6,264 nucleotides of DNA from Spirochaetia bacterium (GCA_003497555.1 DNNS01000192.1:2108-8371); one strand, 5' to 3'; shown: positions 1 to 6,173, numbered from the stretch's first letter. Translations and numbers: made by a program. Notes: a model not told the origin generated them from the letters alone.

Positions 1-90
1 GAGCCGTTCAAGAAACTGTCTGAAAAATTTGATTCGGCTTCCAGGGATCATTATGATATTCCGGCTTTTCTGCGCCAGGCAGGTGCCTGA
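1..90 (+). CDS. ftsZ: FtsZ, C-terminal fragment (gene starts before the window)
   Basis: Frame 1 is open from the first base to a TGA at 88-90 and gives 29 residues. The end reads DHYDIPAFLRQAGA, which closely matches the conserved C-terminal peptide of the tubulin-like division GTPase FtsZ (E. coli ends in LDIPAFLRKQAD). In FtsZ this peptide follows a flexible linker and binds partners such as FtsA and ZipA at the Z-ring. The preceding residues (EPFKKLSEKFDSASR) would be the end of the linker. The GTPase domain lies outside the window, so the identity rests on this one motif. The stop is 10 nt from the fliD start, which suggests co-transcription. An unrelated protein with a similar tail cannot be excluded but is less likely. 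Confidence 0.82.
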   Translation, partial: EPFKKLSEKFDSASRDHYDIPAFLRQAGA

Positions 91-100
91 AAAATATTAA

Positions 101-2068
101 ATGGCCCTGCCCTATTACGGAGATCAGAAAAACGCCGAACTGATTGAAAAACTGGTTCAGGCAGAAGCTGTTCCTCTTTCCAATATAATCCGGGAGCAGG
201 AAATCCTGCTCTCCAAAAATACCGCCTGGGAAAAAATCAAAAAAGAATTCAGTACACTTGGAAGTTACGCTTCCGAGCTTTACGGATTTTCCTCGGTTTT
301 TAAAAAATTCAGGGGAAGTTCATCGGCTCCCCATATCGCCGAAATTATTCCCGGTTCCGGAGCCGTACCCGGAAATTTTTCCCTCGAAGTTAAAGAGGCG
401 GCCCGGGCGCACCGCCTGTCATCACGGGCCCTGAAAGAAGACGAAAAATTTCCGGAAAGCGAAGTGACACTGGCAAACGGTTACGGAGAAATTACCCTGC
501 GTTTCCCGGCCGGAAATCTTGCTTCTTTTCTGGCAATCATGAAAAAAAAAGAAGCCCGGGAACTGTTCAGCGCGGAAACAGTGCAAAGAACAGCCAAAGA
601 AAAAATAATTGTTATACAAAGCGTAAAAACCGGGGCTGCAAGCCGTATCAGACTGGTAAAAGACAGCGCAAATTTATTTATTAATATGGATTTTTTTAAA
701 ACAGGAAAAAACGAAAAAACCGATTTCGCCACATCAGCCAAAACTTATAACGGAGCAATTTCCGGCAAGAATTCTTTCACGCTTCCTCCCGGTTCCGGAA
801 TTACCATTCCGCTGCCTGCGGAAAAATCCGCATTTTCTTTCCTGACTGCCTGGCAGCGTTCTTATAATCCGGCTCTGCCTGCTGATAAACTGCCGGAACA
901 GAAGCCGGACCCGGGCATGAAGCTTGACAGTTTTGATCTGCTGGAATTTGAGGAAATCCGCCTGCCATCCCTGCCGCCGTCTTCTTTTCCGGCTCCGCTT
1001 GCGGAAGAACCTGCTGTACAGAAAACTCAGGCTGCAGATGTCATTTCCGCCGTCTATGGCAAGGTATCTTCCGCCGAAACTGATAATTATTTTAATCTGC
1101 CCGATGATTTTTCCCGGTTGCCCCGCGGGGAAAGTGCGAACCGTTTCCCGGCTGAAGGCAGCGCAATAATAAATGAAATAACTTTCTGGAACAGTAATTC
1201 TTTCTGTACTATTGAAATAAAAAATCCTGAAATTATTTCCGATTCCGGTTCGTCCGGGTTTATTCCGGCCAACCCGGTTACAGAGCCTTCCGACAGCAAA
1301 ATAAATTACAACGGTATTGATATTGTCCGGCCCGACAACGAAATCAGCGACTGCATTGAAGGCGCAGTGATATCGGTAAAAAATGCCGGCCGCGAACAAA
1401 TCAGCCTTAATATAGAACTGGACAGGGAGTCGGTCAAAAACGCCTTAATAAATTTTACCGGCCAGTATAATATTCTTATGCATTTTTTAAACCGGGTGCT
1501 GGCCACCCAGGCTGTTTCCGCGGATTTATCAGAAGAAGAAAAAAAACTGCACGGCATGTTTCAGTCTGAAATTACCCTGAAACTGATCACCGGCAAACTG
1601 CGCACTATTATGATGAATGCCTACGAAACATCTTACGGGAAAAATCTGGCTCTTTTATCGCAGCTTGGCATATCTACTCCGCGCTACGGCTCCTATGATC
1701 AGCAGGCTGATTCCGGCAAACTGGAAATGAATGAAAAAATGCTTGATGCCAAACTGGGAGAGCTGGGCAGCGGAGTAGGAGAATTATTCGGATTTAGTCT
1801 GTCCAAAACCGGAGTTATCGATTCAGGCTGCGCTTTTCAGACTGCAGAAGCGGTACGCCCCTACACGCAGCCTGCCGGCATTATTGCCAAATCCATTGAA
1901 CTGAATAAGAACAAACACGCGCAGCTGGAAAAAAAGGCCGGAGATTTTCAGAAACATCTCGCCGGTTTCCGCCTGCTGCAGCAGAAAAAATTTGCCGAAC
2001 TGGAAAAGGCGCAGAAAGAAATGGAAAATACTTCCAAATGGCTGAATAATTCTTTACAGAGTAAATAA
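101..2068 (+). CDS. fliD: Flagellar filament cap protein FliD (hook-associated protein 2)
   Basis: FliD caps the growing flagellar filament and promotes folding and insertion of flagellin subunits. In spirochaetes this happens in the periplasm. Residues ~10-75 match the FliD N-terminal domain: an amphipathic helix (ELIEKLVQAEAVPL), then a coiled segment with AWEKIKKEFSTL and LYGFSSVFKKF. From ~residue 400 the FliD C-terminal domain is recognisable: YNGIDIVRPDNEISDCIEGA, then FTGQYNILMHFLNRVL, LLSQLGIST and LGELFGFS-like blocks. It ends in a coiled coil with KKFAELEKAQKEME, the usual FliD terminus. The middle (~245-400) is Pro/Ser-rich and variable. The 655-aa length exceeds E. coli FliD (468 aa). 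An in-frame TAA at 98-100 directly precedes the ATG, so the start cannot lie further upstream. The Shine-Dalgarno is poor (AGGTG at 81-85 is 15 nt away), so translation may be coupled to the upstream gene. The N-terminus is short, lacking the usual SGID/IPGV-type lead-in. Confidence 0.88.
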   Translation: MALPYYGDQKNAELIEKLVQAEAVPLSNIIREQEILLSKNTAWEKIKKEFSTLGSYASELYGFSSVFKKFRGSSSAPHIAEIIPGSGAVPGNFSLEVKEAARAHRLSSRALKEDEKFPESEVTLANGYGEITLRFPAGNLASFLAIMKKKEARELFSAETVQRTAKEKIIVIQSVKTGAASRIRLVKDSANLFINMDFFKTGKNEKTDFATSAKTYNGAISGKNSFTLPPGSGITIPLPAEKSAFSFLTAWQRSYNPALPADKLPEQKPDPGMKLDSFDLLEFEEIRLPSLPPSSFPAPLAEEPAVQKTQAADVISAVYGKVSSAETDNYFNLPDDFSRLPRGESANRFPAEGSAIINEITFWNSNSFCTIEIKNPEIISDSGSSGFIPANPVTEPSDSKINYNGIDIVRPDNEISDCIEGAVISVKNAGREQISLNIELDRESVKNALINFTGQYNILMHFLNRVLATQAVSADLSEEEKKLHGMFQSEITLKLITGKLRTIMMNAYETSYGKNLALLSQLGISTPRYGSYDQQADSGKLEMNEKMLDAKLGELGSGVGELFGFSLSKTGVIDSGCAFQTAEAVRPYTQPAGIIAKSIELNKNKHAQLEKKAGDFQKHLAGFRLLQQKKFAELEKAQKEMENTSKWLNNSLQSK

Positions 2069-2077
2069 GGCGGAATC

Positions 2078-3082
2078 ATGAATCTGTTTATTAACGGAGA
2101 AAAAACATCTTTTACCCTGCAGGATGAAAAAAATGCGCGGCAAATTGCAGATGCGATCGCTGACTGGCTTCGAACCAGGGGAAGAATAATCGATTATATA
2201 ATAATCGACGGCAGGGAATATTCTCAGCCAAGCAGCAGCGAACTTGAAAAAATTTTTCTGCAGAATATTCAAAACATGGATTTTTATTCCTTGCCGTTCA
2301 GACAATTTGCGCTTCGCTGCCTTACGGATGTTAAGAATTATATGGATAAATTTATTTTATCCTGCCGCAGCGGGAATATTAAGCGGGAATTCGATAATGC
2401 GGCAGAAGGAATACGCTGGGCAGGTAAAATGATATCCGAAGCGCTGTCTGCACTTTCTATCCGGCCGGAAACCATCCCGGCCGGAAAAATACCTTTGGCC
2501 GAGCAGATGAAAATTTGTGAAATAGCTGTTCATGCAGCCCGCCAGGCGGGAGCCGCCGCAGAGCCGGCTGATATGGAAATAAAAAAAATCTCGGACAGTG
2601 CAGCCGAGATTGTCCTGTCTCTGGGTAAATTGCTGCGCAACGCCCGGCTGAAAGCTATTGAGGAAACATTTTCACTGGCTGAGACATCCGGACTGGAAGA
2701 AGCCCTGCGGCAGGCGGTTCTTCCCCTGGAAGATGCCGCTGAAATGCTGAAGGAAGCTGCTGCCAATCTGCAGAAAGGGCACGACCTTGAAGCCATGCAG
2801 ACACTGCGCGACCTGGCCGGTGCTCTGGGCGGAATTCTGCACGGTGCGCACAGCGCGCGTAAAGCCTACGGCCTTGATTTTTCCATGCCAGACGGAGGAG
2901 ATAATATTGATGAAACCCTGCAGGCGCTTACTAACATACTCCGCGAACTGTTATCCGCAATGGAAAACAGTGACTACGTGCTGCTGGGGGATTTAATTGA
3001 ATATGAGCTGGCGGTAATCATACCCAGGCTGAAGACGATTATTGTTTCCATTGCCGACTTTATTTTACATACCGGGCAATGA
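2078..3082 (+). CDS. Conserved-looking hypothetical protein downstream of FliD
   Basis: A 334-residue protein that I do not recognise at family level. It has no signal peptide, no membrane segment and no Cys-rich motif, so it is probably cytoplasmic. The first ~50 residues (MNLFINGEKTSFTLQ, a helix, then IIDYIIIDGREYS) alternate strand-helix-strand and could form a small alpha/beta cap. Residues ~75-334 are almost entirely predicted helix, rich in Ala, Leu and Glu with heptad-like spacing, for example LEEALRQAVLPLEDAAEML and LQALTNILRELLSAME. The ATG is 9 nt after the fliD stop, with AAGG/GGCGG at 2067-2073 as ribosome binding site. Its stop is 1 nt before the RNase HI start. Location suggests a flagellar accessory role, such as a FliD chaperone or export helper, but it is far longer than FliT (~120 aa). 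That role is inference from context only. Confidence 0.8.
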   Translation: MNLFINGEKTSFTLQDEKNARQIADAIADWLRTRGRIIDYIIIDGREYSQPSSSELEKIFLQNIQNMDFYSLPFRQFALRCLTDVKNYMDKFILSCRSGNIKREFDNAAEGIRWAGKMISEALSALSIRPETIPAGKIPLAEQMKICEIAVHAARQAGAAAEPADMEIKKISDSAAEIVLSLGKLLRNARLKAIEETFSLAETSGLEEALRQAVLPLEDAAEMLKEAAANLQKGHDLEAMQTLRDLAGALGGILHGAHSARKAYGLDFSMPDGGDNIDETLQALTNILRELLSAMENSDYVLLGDLIEYELAVIIPRLKTIIVSIADFILHTGQ

Positions 3083-3083
3083 T

Positions 3084-3533
3084 ATGAAAAAGATTTATAC
3101 AGACGGCGCATGCTCCCATAATCAGGATCCTTTTAAAAGAGAGGGAGGATTTTCTTTTATAATTTTAAACGAAGACCGTACTGCCCGGGTTTTTTACAAA
3201 TATGAAAAAGGCGCTACCAATAATCAGATGGAACTTTCTGCCCTGCTTTATGCTCTTGATCAGGCGGAATCAGAAGAAGAAATATATATATTTACCGACA
3301 GTCAGTATGTTATCGGGTGTTTTAAGGGCAACAAGATTAATAAAAACACGGAATTAATCGCGCAGATTAAATCCAGAATTACCGAAAAAAATATTATATT
3401 GAATTTTCAGCATGTAGAAGCGCATAACGGCGATCATTATAATGAATTAGCGGATTATTATGCCCGTAAGGCAATTATGGAAAAAAATGTGTGCCTGAAA
3501 AACGAAATGCTGGCAGCTTCCGACATTCGGTAA
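3084..3533 (+). CDS. rnhA: Ribonuclease HI
   Basis: RNase HI cleaves the RNA strand of RNA:DNA hybrids, removing R-loops and primers, using two divalent metal ions. The 149-residue product has the full DEDD set: D7 in YTDGACS, E50 in NNQMELSAL, D72 in FTDSQYV and D124 in YNELADYYA. H114 in VEAHNGDH corresponds to the flexible-loop histidine. The basic handle region of E. coli RNase HI is reduced to a short FKGNKINKNTEL segment. About 20 residues follow the last catalytic block. I chose the ATG at 3084 because the RNase fold begins at once (MKKIYTDGA). An in-frame ATG at 3042 would overlap the preceding gene by 41 nt and add residues with no family match. Only one base separates it from the upstream TGA and no good Shine-Dalgarno is visible, so translational coupling is likely. 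It is the last gene of the + strand group. Confidence 0.93.
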   Translation: MKKIYTDGACSHNQDPFKREGGFSFIILNEDRTARVFYKYEKGATNNQMELSALLYALDQAESEEEIYIFTDSQYVIGCFKGNKINKNTELIAQIKSRITEKNIILNFQHVEAHNGDHYNELADYYARKAIMEKNVCLKNEMLAASDIR

Positions 3534-3539
3534 CCGGCG

Positions 3540-3842
3540 CTAGATTTTTTTCATTTTAATTACTTCAGTAATGCCGAGCGAATCCAGCAGGCGATACAAA
3601 GCAGGGTGTATTGATGAAATTGTCAGGCTGCCGCGCTGCAGAGTGATTTTTTTATTTAAAAACAGCAGTTTACCTACTCCGGCAGAATCAATAAAATCTG
3701 ATTTTGATAAATCAAAATCGAAATTTTTTACGCCCTGTTCCAGTAGTGTACTCACCCGGTCAGAAAGAGATGCCGCTTCGTTTTTGTCAAAACGGGAATT
3801 TTCGATGCCGATTTTGTGAATGCCGGTAGCAGTATCTGACAT
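3540..3842 (-). CDS. STAS-domain protein (anti-sigma factor antagonist type)
   Basis: The 100-residue product is a single STAS domain. The signature segment DLSKSDFIDSAGVGKLLFLNKK (split here as DLSKSDFIDSAG then VGKLLFLNKK) fits the SpoIIAA/RsbV pattern. S53 follows D52 exactly where SpoIIAA has its phosphorylated Ser58. The C-terminal part, SSIHPALYRLLDSLGITEVI, matches the closing helix region of the family. Such proteins bind an anti-sigma kinase in the unphosphorylated form and are released when phosphorylated. In spirochaetes and relatives many STAS proteins act in other partner-switch or signalling circuits. No anti-sigma kinase, phosphatase or sigma gene is adjacent, so its partner is elsewhere. 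The start at 3842 was chosen over an upstream in-frame ATG at 3878 because a perfect AGGAGG sits 4 nt before it. It converges on rnhA with a 6-nt gap. Confidence 0.88.
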   Translation of the reverse strand: MSDTATGIHKIGIENSRFDKNEAASLSDRVSTLLEQGVKNFDFDLSKSDFIDSAGVGKLLFLNKKITLQRGSLTISSIHPALYRLLDSLGITEVIKMKKI

Positions 3843-3846
3843 AAAA

Positions 3847-3852
3847 CCTCCT
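3847..3852 (-). promoter_or_regulatory. Strong Shine-Dalgarno of the STAS gene
   Basis: On the minus strand the sequence reads AGGAGG, then TTTT, then ATG. It is the best ribosome binding site in the window and fixes the STAS start at 3842, giving a 100-residue rather than a 112-residue protein. Confidence 0.85.
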
Positions 3853-3866
3853 GCGGGATGCAAAGT

Positions 3867-3895
3867 ATGATATAACACAATAAAAAAAAATGCAA
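3867..3895 (-). promoter_or_regulatory. Possible sigma-70 type promoter of the STAS gene
   Basis: On the minus strand TATCAT (3872-3867, 5 of 6 to TATAAT) lies 17 nt after TTGCAT (3895-3890, which keeps the TTG). The spacer contains a run of nine T. Transcription would begin about 18 nt before the ATG, just ahead of the AGGAGG. The -35 match is weak, so this is a candidate only. It would let the STAS gene be expressed separately from the sugar genes upstream. Confidence 0.35.
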
Positions 3896-3910
3896 ACTAT
3901 CAATATAAAC

Positions 3911-3935
3911 TGGGTACAAATTTATTTCTTGGGTA
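3911..3935. repeat. 25-bp intergenic repeat, left copy
   Basis: The element begins TGGGTAC and ends TTTCTTGGGTA, with an AT-rich centre. It matches 22 of 25 positions with 6174-6198 in the same orientation. Each copy contains TGGGTA twice, with starts 19 bp apart (3911 and 3930). It lies between the end of the cytidylyltransferase gene and the STAS gene. It could be an operator with two half-sites, a remnant of a mobile-element end, or a dispersed intergenic repeat. Confidence 0.65.
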
Positions 3936-3960
3936 AATAAAACAACAAAGATGCTGCAAT

Positions 3961-3989
3961 AACACCGATAATCTGATGATTACGGCGTT
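3961..3989 (-). terminator. Imperfect hairpin after the cytidylyltransferase gene (terminator-like)
   Basis: Just past the TAA of the cytidylyltransferase gene the minus strand can pair AACGCCGTAATC with GATTATCGGTGTT around the loop ATCA. This gives about 12 base pairs with one bulged T and one G-U pair. Only a loose T-rich stretch (TTTGTTGTTTTATT) follows, about ten bases later, so it is not a textbook intrinsic terminator. On the + strand the hairpin is followed by a T-rich run inside the gene, but no + strand gene obviously needs it. Confidence 0.4.
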
Positions 3990-3992
3990 CTG

Positions 3993-4757
3993 TTATTTAT
4001 TTTCTGTCTTCTTTTTTTCTTCCAGGGCAATATTTTTATTAAAGTTTATGTAATATTCCTTGGCAATTCTTTCGTTTTCCAGGAATATTTGTTTTTTATT
4101 GACAAGTTCAATCAAATCCCGGTCATTAATATCAATGGTAAAATTTTCTGAAGAAATGATTTTGCGGAAAAACAAAAAGTCTTCTTCATAATCAAGGGTA
4201 AATCTGAGCAGTTCTCCGGTATCATGATTTTTTTTAATTGATATCATTTTTGAATTATCGAATATCCGCCCCCAGCCGGTTTCAAGTACTTTATAGTCAG
4301 CCTGCGCCAGGCTTTGTTCCAAAAAAGCCGTTGTATATCCCCAGGCATTAAGCCCCAGGGGAAGGCCTTCGGTTTTGACAAGCGGAGCCTGCTTTTGAAG
4401 CAGTTCATAAACCGATCTCATGGCTTCAGGCGAACACAGAATATCGTCGCCGTCAACAGATACAATAGCATCAACCTGATAATGCCTGGCAGCTTCCAGA
4501 TGCCTTTTGGGGATGTTGTCGTCATCCCCGAAAAAAACGTTCATACCCGGAAAAGACGTTAATAATTTTTCATTATTTTCGCGGTTGCCGGTGACTATAG
4601 ATACGACAGCCTGTGCATTGTCCGTTTCTTTTTTAAATTCATTTTTTATTCTAATCAGGAGATAACTCATAATTGGCTTTCCCAGCACTTCGCGAAGATG
4701 TTTTTGCGCCAGCCTGGTTGATCCTAATCTGGCAGTAATAAAAATTCCAATGCTCAT
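3993..4757 (-). CDS. SpsF-like cytidylyltransferase family protein (sugar nucleotide synthesis)
   Basis: This 254-aa protein begins IGIFITARLGSTRLAQKHL, the nucleotide-binding signature of the SpsF/CMP-sialate/CMP-KDO synthetase superfamily. There the usual form is ARxGSxRLPGKxL; here Pro and Gly are A17 and Q18, while R10, G12, S13, R15 and K19 remain. LGKPIMSYLLIRIK (25-38) is the typical next block. FFGDDDNIPKRHLEAA (75-90) matches the family's G-x-x-x-N-x-x-x-R region. SVDGDDIL (100-107) holds the metal and substrate aspartates. The family transfers CMP from CTP to a sugar acid; the sugar here cannot be read from sequence. The C-terminal ~80 residues, including DIND and a Lys/Glu-rich tail, are less conserved. 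The ATG is 2 nt after the stop of the oxidoreductase gene, with AGGG about 7 nt before it, so the two are translated from one mRNA. A cytoplasmic location is expected. Confidence 0.82.
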   Translation of the reverse strand: MSIGIFITARLGSTRLAQKHLREVLGKPIMSYLLIRIKNEFKKETDNAQAVVSIVTGNRENNEKLLTSFPGMNVFFGDDDNIPKRHLEAARHYQVDAIVSVDGDDILCSPEAMRSVYELLQKQAPLVKTEGLPLGLNAWGYTTAFLEQSLAQADYKVLETGWGRIFDNSKMISIKKNHDTGELLRFTLDYEEDFLFFRKIISSENFTIDINDRDLIELVNKKQIFLENERIAKEYYINFNKNIALEEKKKTENK

Positions 4758-4759
4758 GT

Positions 4760-5770
4760 TTAAACCCTGACCAACAAGGAATTTTTGTCTGATTTTTCAA
4801 TTTTATATAGCAGCTGCAGAACTTTGTAATCCATAGACATGGTGTTGATAAAAGCCCTTTTGCCGGATACGGCATCAATAAAATTGGAAATTTCATCAAT
4901 ATACATATTTTCGCCGATATTGGCATTATAACCGGACTGTGCATTCTTCATTTCATAACCTCTTTGTTCCCACTTGTCTGAAGCCGGATCATATACTTTA
5001 ACGCAGTTCTCATCCCATGACCAGTAAAGCTGTTTTTGGTCTCCATTTACCGTAAGTCTTCTGGTTGCATATCTTGATACTACGTCCACGGTAACAACCG
5101 AAAGAAAATCTTCATAATCAAGAAGGCAGTTATAGGTATCGTCAATTTTTTCTGCACCTTCAATGTTAATGGTTTTTCGGAAATTTCCTCCAACCCTTTT
5201 CGGCATGCCGAAAACCATGGTAAACCAGGTAAGTTCAAAGGGAACAATTTCCCTTCCTCCGCCGGTAGCAGGATTTGAAACGTAATATTCGCTGACTTTT
5301 TCATAGGTATGCCAGTCGGGAAGAAACTGGCCGGAATGCAGAAGTACATTGGAAAGTTTACCAAGCTCTCTGCTGTCTACAATATTTTTAATTGCCATTA
5401 TAGCGGGATGAAACATCATGGTGGCGGAAGGAGCAGCTGTAATTCCGGATTTTTCAAGTTTTTTAATAAGGTTTTTCATGCCGTGATCAACAACACTGGC
5501 TTCAACAAAAAAATGTATTTTTTTTTCAATACAGTATTCCATGTACTGTAGGTGTTTATCCGGGGGTACTGAAATTATCAGGGCATCAGGATGTGTTTCG
5601 GCAGCAGCTTTTTCAAAATTATCAAAAACTTTAATGCCGTATTTTTGCCTTGTTTCATCACGCCTGTCGGCCCTGAGATCAAAGCCTGAAATTTCATGGT
5701 ATTTCAAAGACTGTAAACACCTTATTCTTCTTTTCCCCATAGAACCAAGACCGATAATTAAAAATTTCAT
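4760..5770 (-). CDS. Gfo/Idh/MocA-family oxidoreductase, atypical active site
   Basis: The 336-aa protein starts MKFLIIGLGSMGKRR, a Rossmann NAD(P)-binding motif with G7, G9 and G12. D31 at the end of the second strand points to NAD preference, with R33 nearby. SVPPDKH (67-73) is the usual end of the nucleotide domain. The canonical EKP motif is E90-A91-S92, so its lysine is absent. FHPAI (120-124) and GKLSNVLLHSGQFLPDWH (137-154) begin the substrate domain. GGGREIVPFELTW (170-182) replaces the usual segment carrying the D/H residues. These changes look like a subfamily trait rather than decay, since the frame is intact and the rest is well formed. Family members oxidise, epimerise or otherwise modify sugars. 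The pairing with a cytidylyltransferase suggests a nucleotide-sugar precursor as substrate. It is first in its unit, with AAGGAG 6 nt before the ATG. Confidence 0.88.
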   Translation of the reverse strand: MKFLIIGLGSMGKRRIRCLQSLKYHEISGFDLRADRRDETRQKYGIKVFDNFEKAAAETHPDALIISVPPDKHLQYMEYCIEKKIHFFVEASVVDHGMKNLIKKLEKSGITAAPSATMMFHPAIMAIKNIVDSRELGKLSNVLLHSGQFLPDWHTYEKVSEYYVSNPATGGGREIVPFELTWFTMVFGMPKRVGGNFRKTINIEGAEKIDDTYNCLLDYEDFLSVVTVDVVSRYATRRLTVNGDQKQLYWSWDENCVKVYDPASDKWEQRGYEMKNAQSGYNANIGENMYIDEISNFIDAVSGKRAFINTMSMDYKVLQLLYKIEKSDKNSLLVRV

Positions 5771-5776
5771 GTTATG

Positions 5777-5782
5777 CTCCTT
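5777..5782 (-). promoter_or_regulatory. Shine-Dalgarno of the oxidoreductase gene
   Basis: The minus strand reads AAGGAG, then six bases (CATAAC), then ATG at 5770. This fixes the start, which also coincides with the beginning of the Rossmann fold. Confidence 0.85.
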
Positions 5783-5788
5783 GCTGAA

Positions 5789-5816
5789 ATTATATCTGAT
5801 TAACTGTTTTTATTAA
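5789..5816 (-). promoter_or_regulatory. Possible promoter of the oxidoreductase-cytidylyltransferase unit
   Basis: A perfect TATAAT lies on the minus strand at 5794-5789, with TTAATA (4 of 6 to TTGACA) at 5816-5811 and a 16-nt spacer. Initiation would fall near 5782, leaving a leader of only about 12 nt with the Shine-Dalgarno at its very 5' end. That is tight. A second perfect TATAAT at 5893-5888 has no good -35 box but would give a leader of about 110 nt. One of the two is likely real; the sequence does not say which. Confidence 0.4.
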
Positions 5817-5940
5817 TTGCCGGGTGATGGTATGGCTTTTAAGAACATTGCCTTCACCTGCCCTGCGGTGCCGCTTTATCTCCTGGGATTATATAAAATT
5901 TTTACCGCATAGTATATTTAAAGACCGACAGATAAATCAG

Positions 5941-5956
5941 TGATAAAATTTTATCA
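5941..5956. promoter_or_regulatory. Perfect 16-bp palindrome, operator-like
   Basis: TGATAAAATTTTATCA is identical to its own reverse complement, and the symmetry stops at the flanking bases. It lies 170 nt upstream of the oxidoreductase start and about 50 bp upstream of the farther TATAAT. It fits a dimeric repressor or activator site. AT-rich DNA also makes such palindromes by chance, and no regulator is encoded nearby. Confidence 0.35.
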
Positions 5957-6173
5957 TGTATTTGAATAATAATCAGCATGGCTCAAATCGGTCATGATTA
6001 GTATAAATTTAATTTTGTTTGCGCGAAATCATTTAACATGCTGAATTTCACTGCGAAGTTTTAATTATTATAAATCAGCATCGCCTGTAAAACCGTCTTG
6101 AATGGTAATATTTTCCTCTCAAATTCCCGCTTTTCATTTTTTTGAATGGAAATTTGTGAGCTTAACAGACAGA

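Noticed and set aside
734..1399. Open 221-codon frame on the minus strand inside fliD
   Set aside because: It lies wholly inside a well-supported gene, has a composition dominated by Arg, Phe and Gly as expected from reading the opposite strand, and shows no family motif.
3042..3083. Upstream ATG that would lengthen RNase HI by 14 residues
   Set aside because: It overlaps the preceding gene, and the added residues have no counterpart in RNase HI, whose fold starts at the ATG at 3084.
3520..3551. Hairpin CCGA-CAT-TCGG followed by T7 as a terminator of the fliD-rnhA operon
   Set aside because: The stem is only 4 bp and the T-run starts 14 nt after it, so it does not meet the pattern of an intrinsic terminator. 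Termination of this operon is not explained within the 6-nt convergent gap.
4651..4944. 97-codon minus-strand frame overlapping both sugar genes
   Set aside because: It is out of frame with two clearly coding genes, covers their junction, and has no motif or ribosome binding site.
5541..5816. 91-codon plus-strand frame running antisense to the start of the oxidoreductase gene
   Set aside because: It is almost entirely opposite the Rossmann-domain coding sequence, is Cys- and Leu-rich as a mirror of that gene, and lacks a ribosome binding site.
6085..6135. tRNA-like stretch (TCAAATTCCCGC resembling a T-arm)
   Set aside because: The 5' half of the T stem, the anticodon arm and a closing acceptor stem could not be found on either strand.
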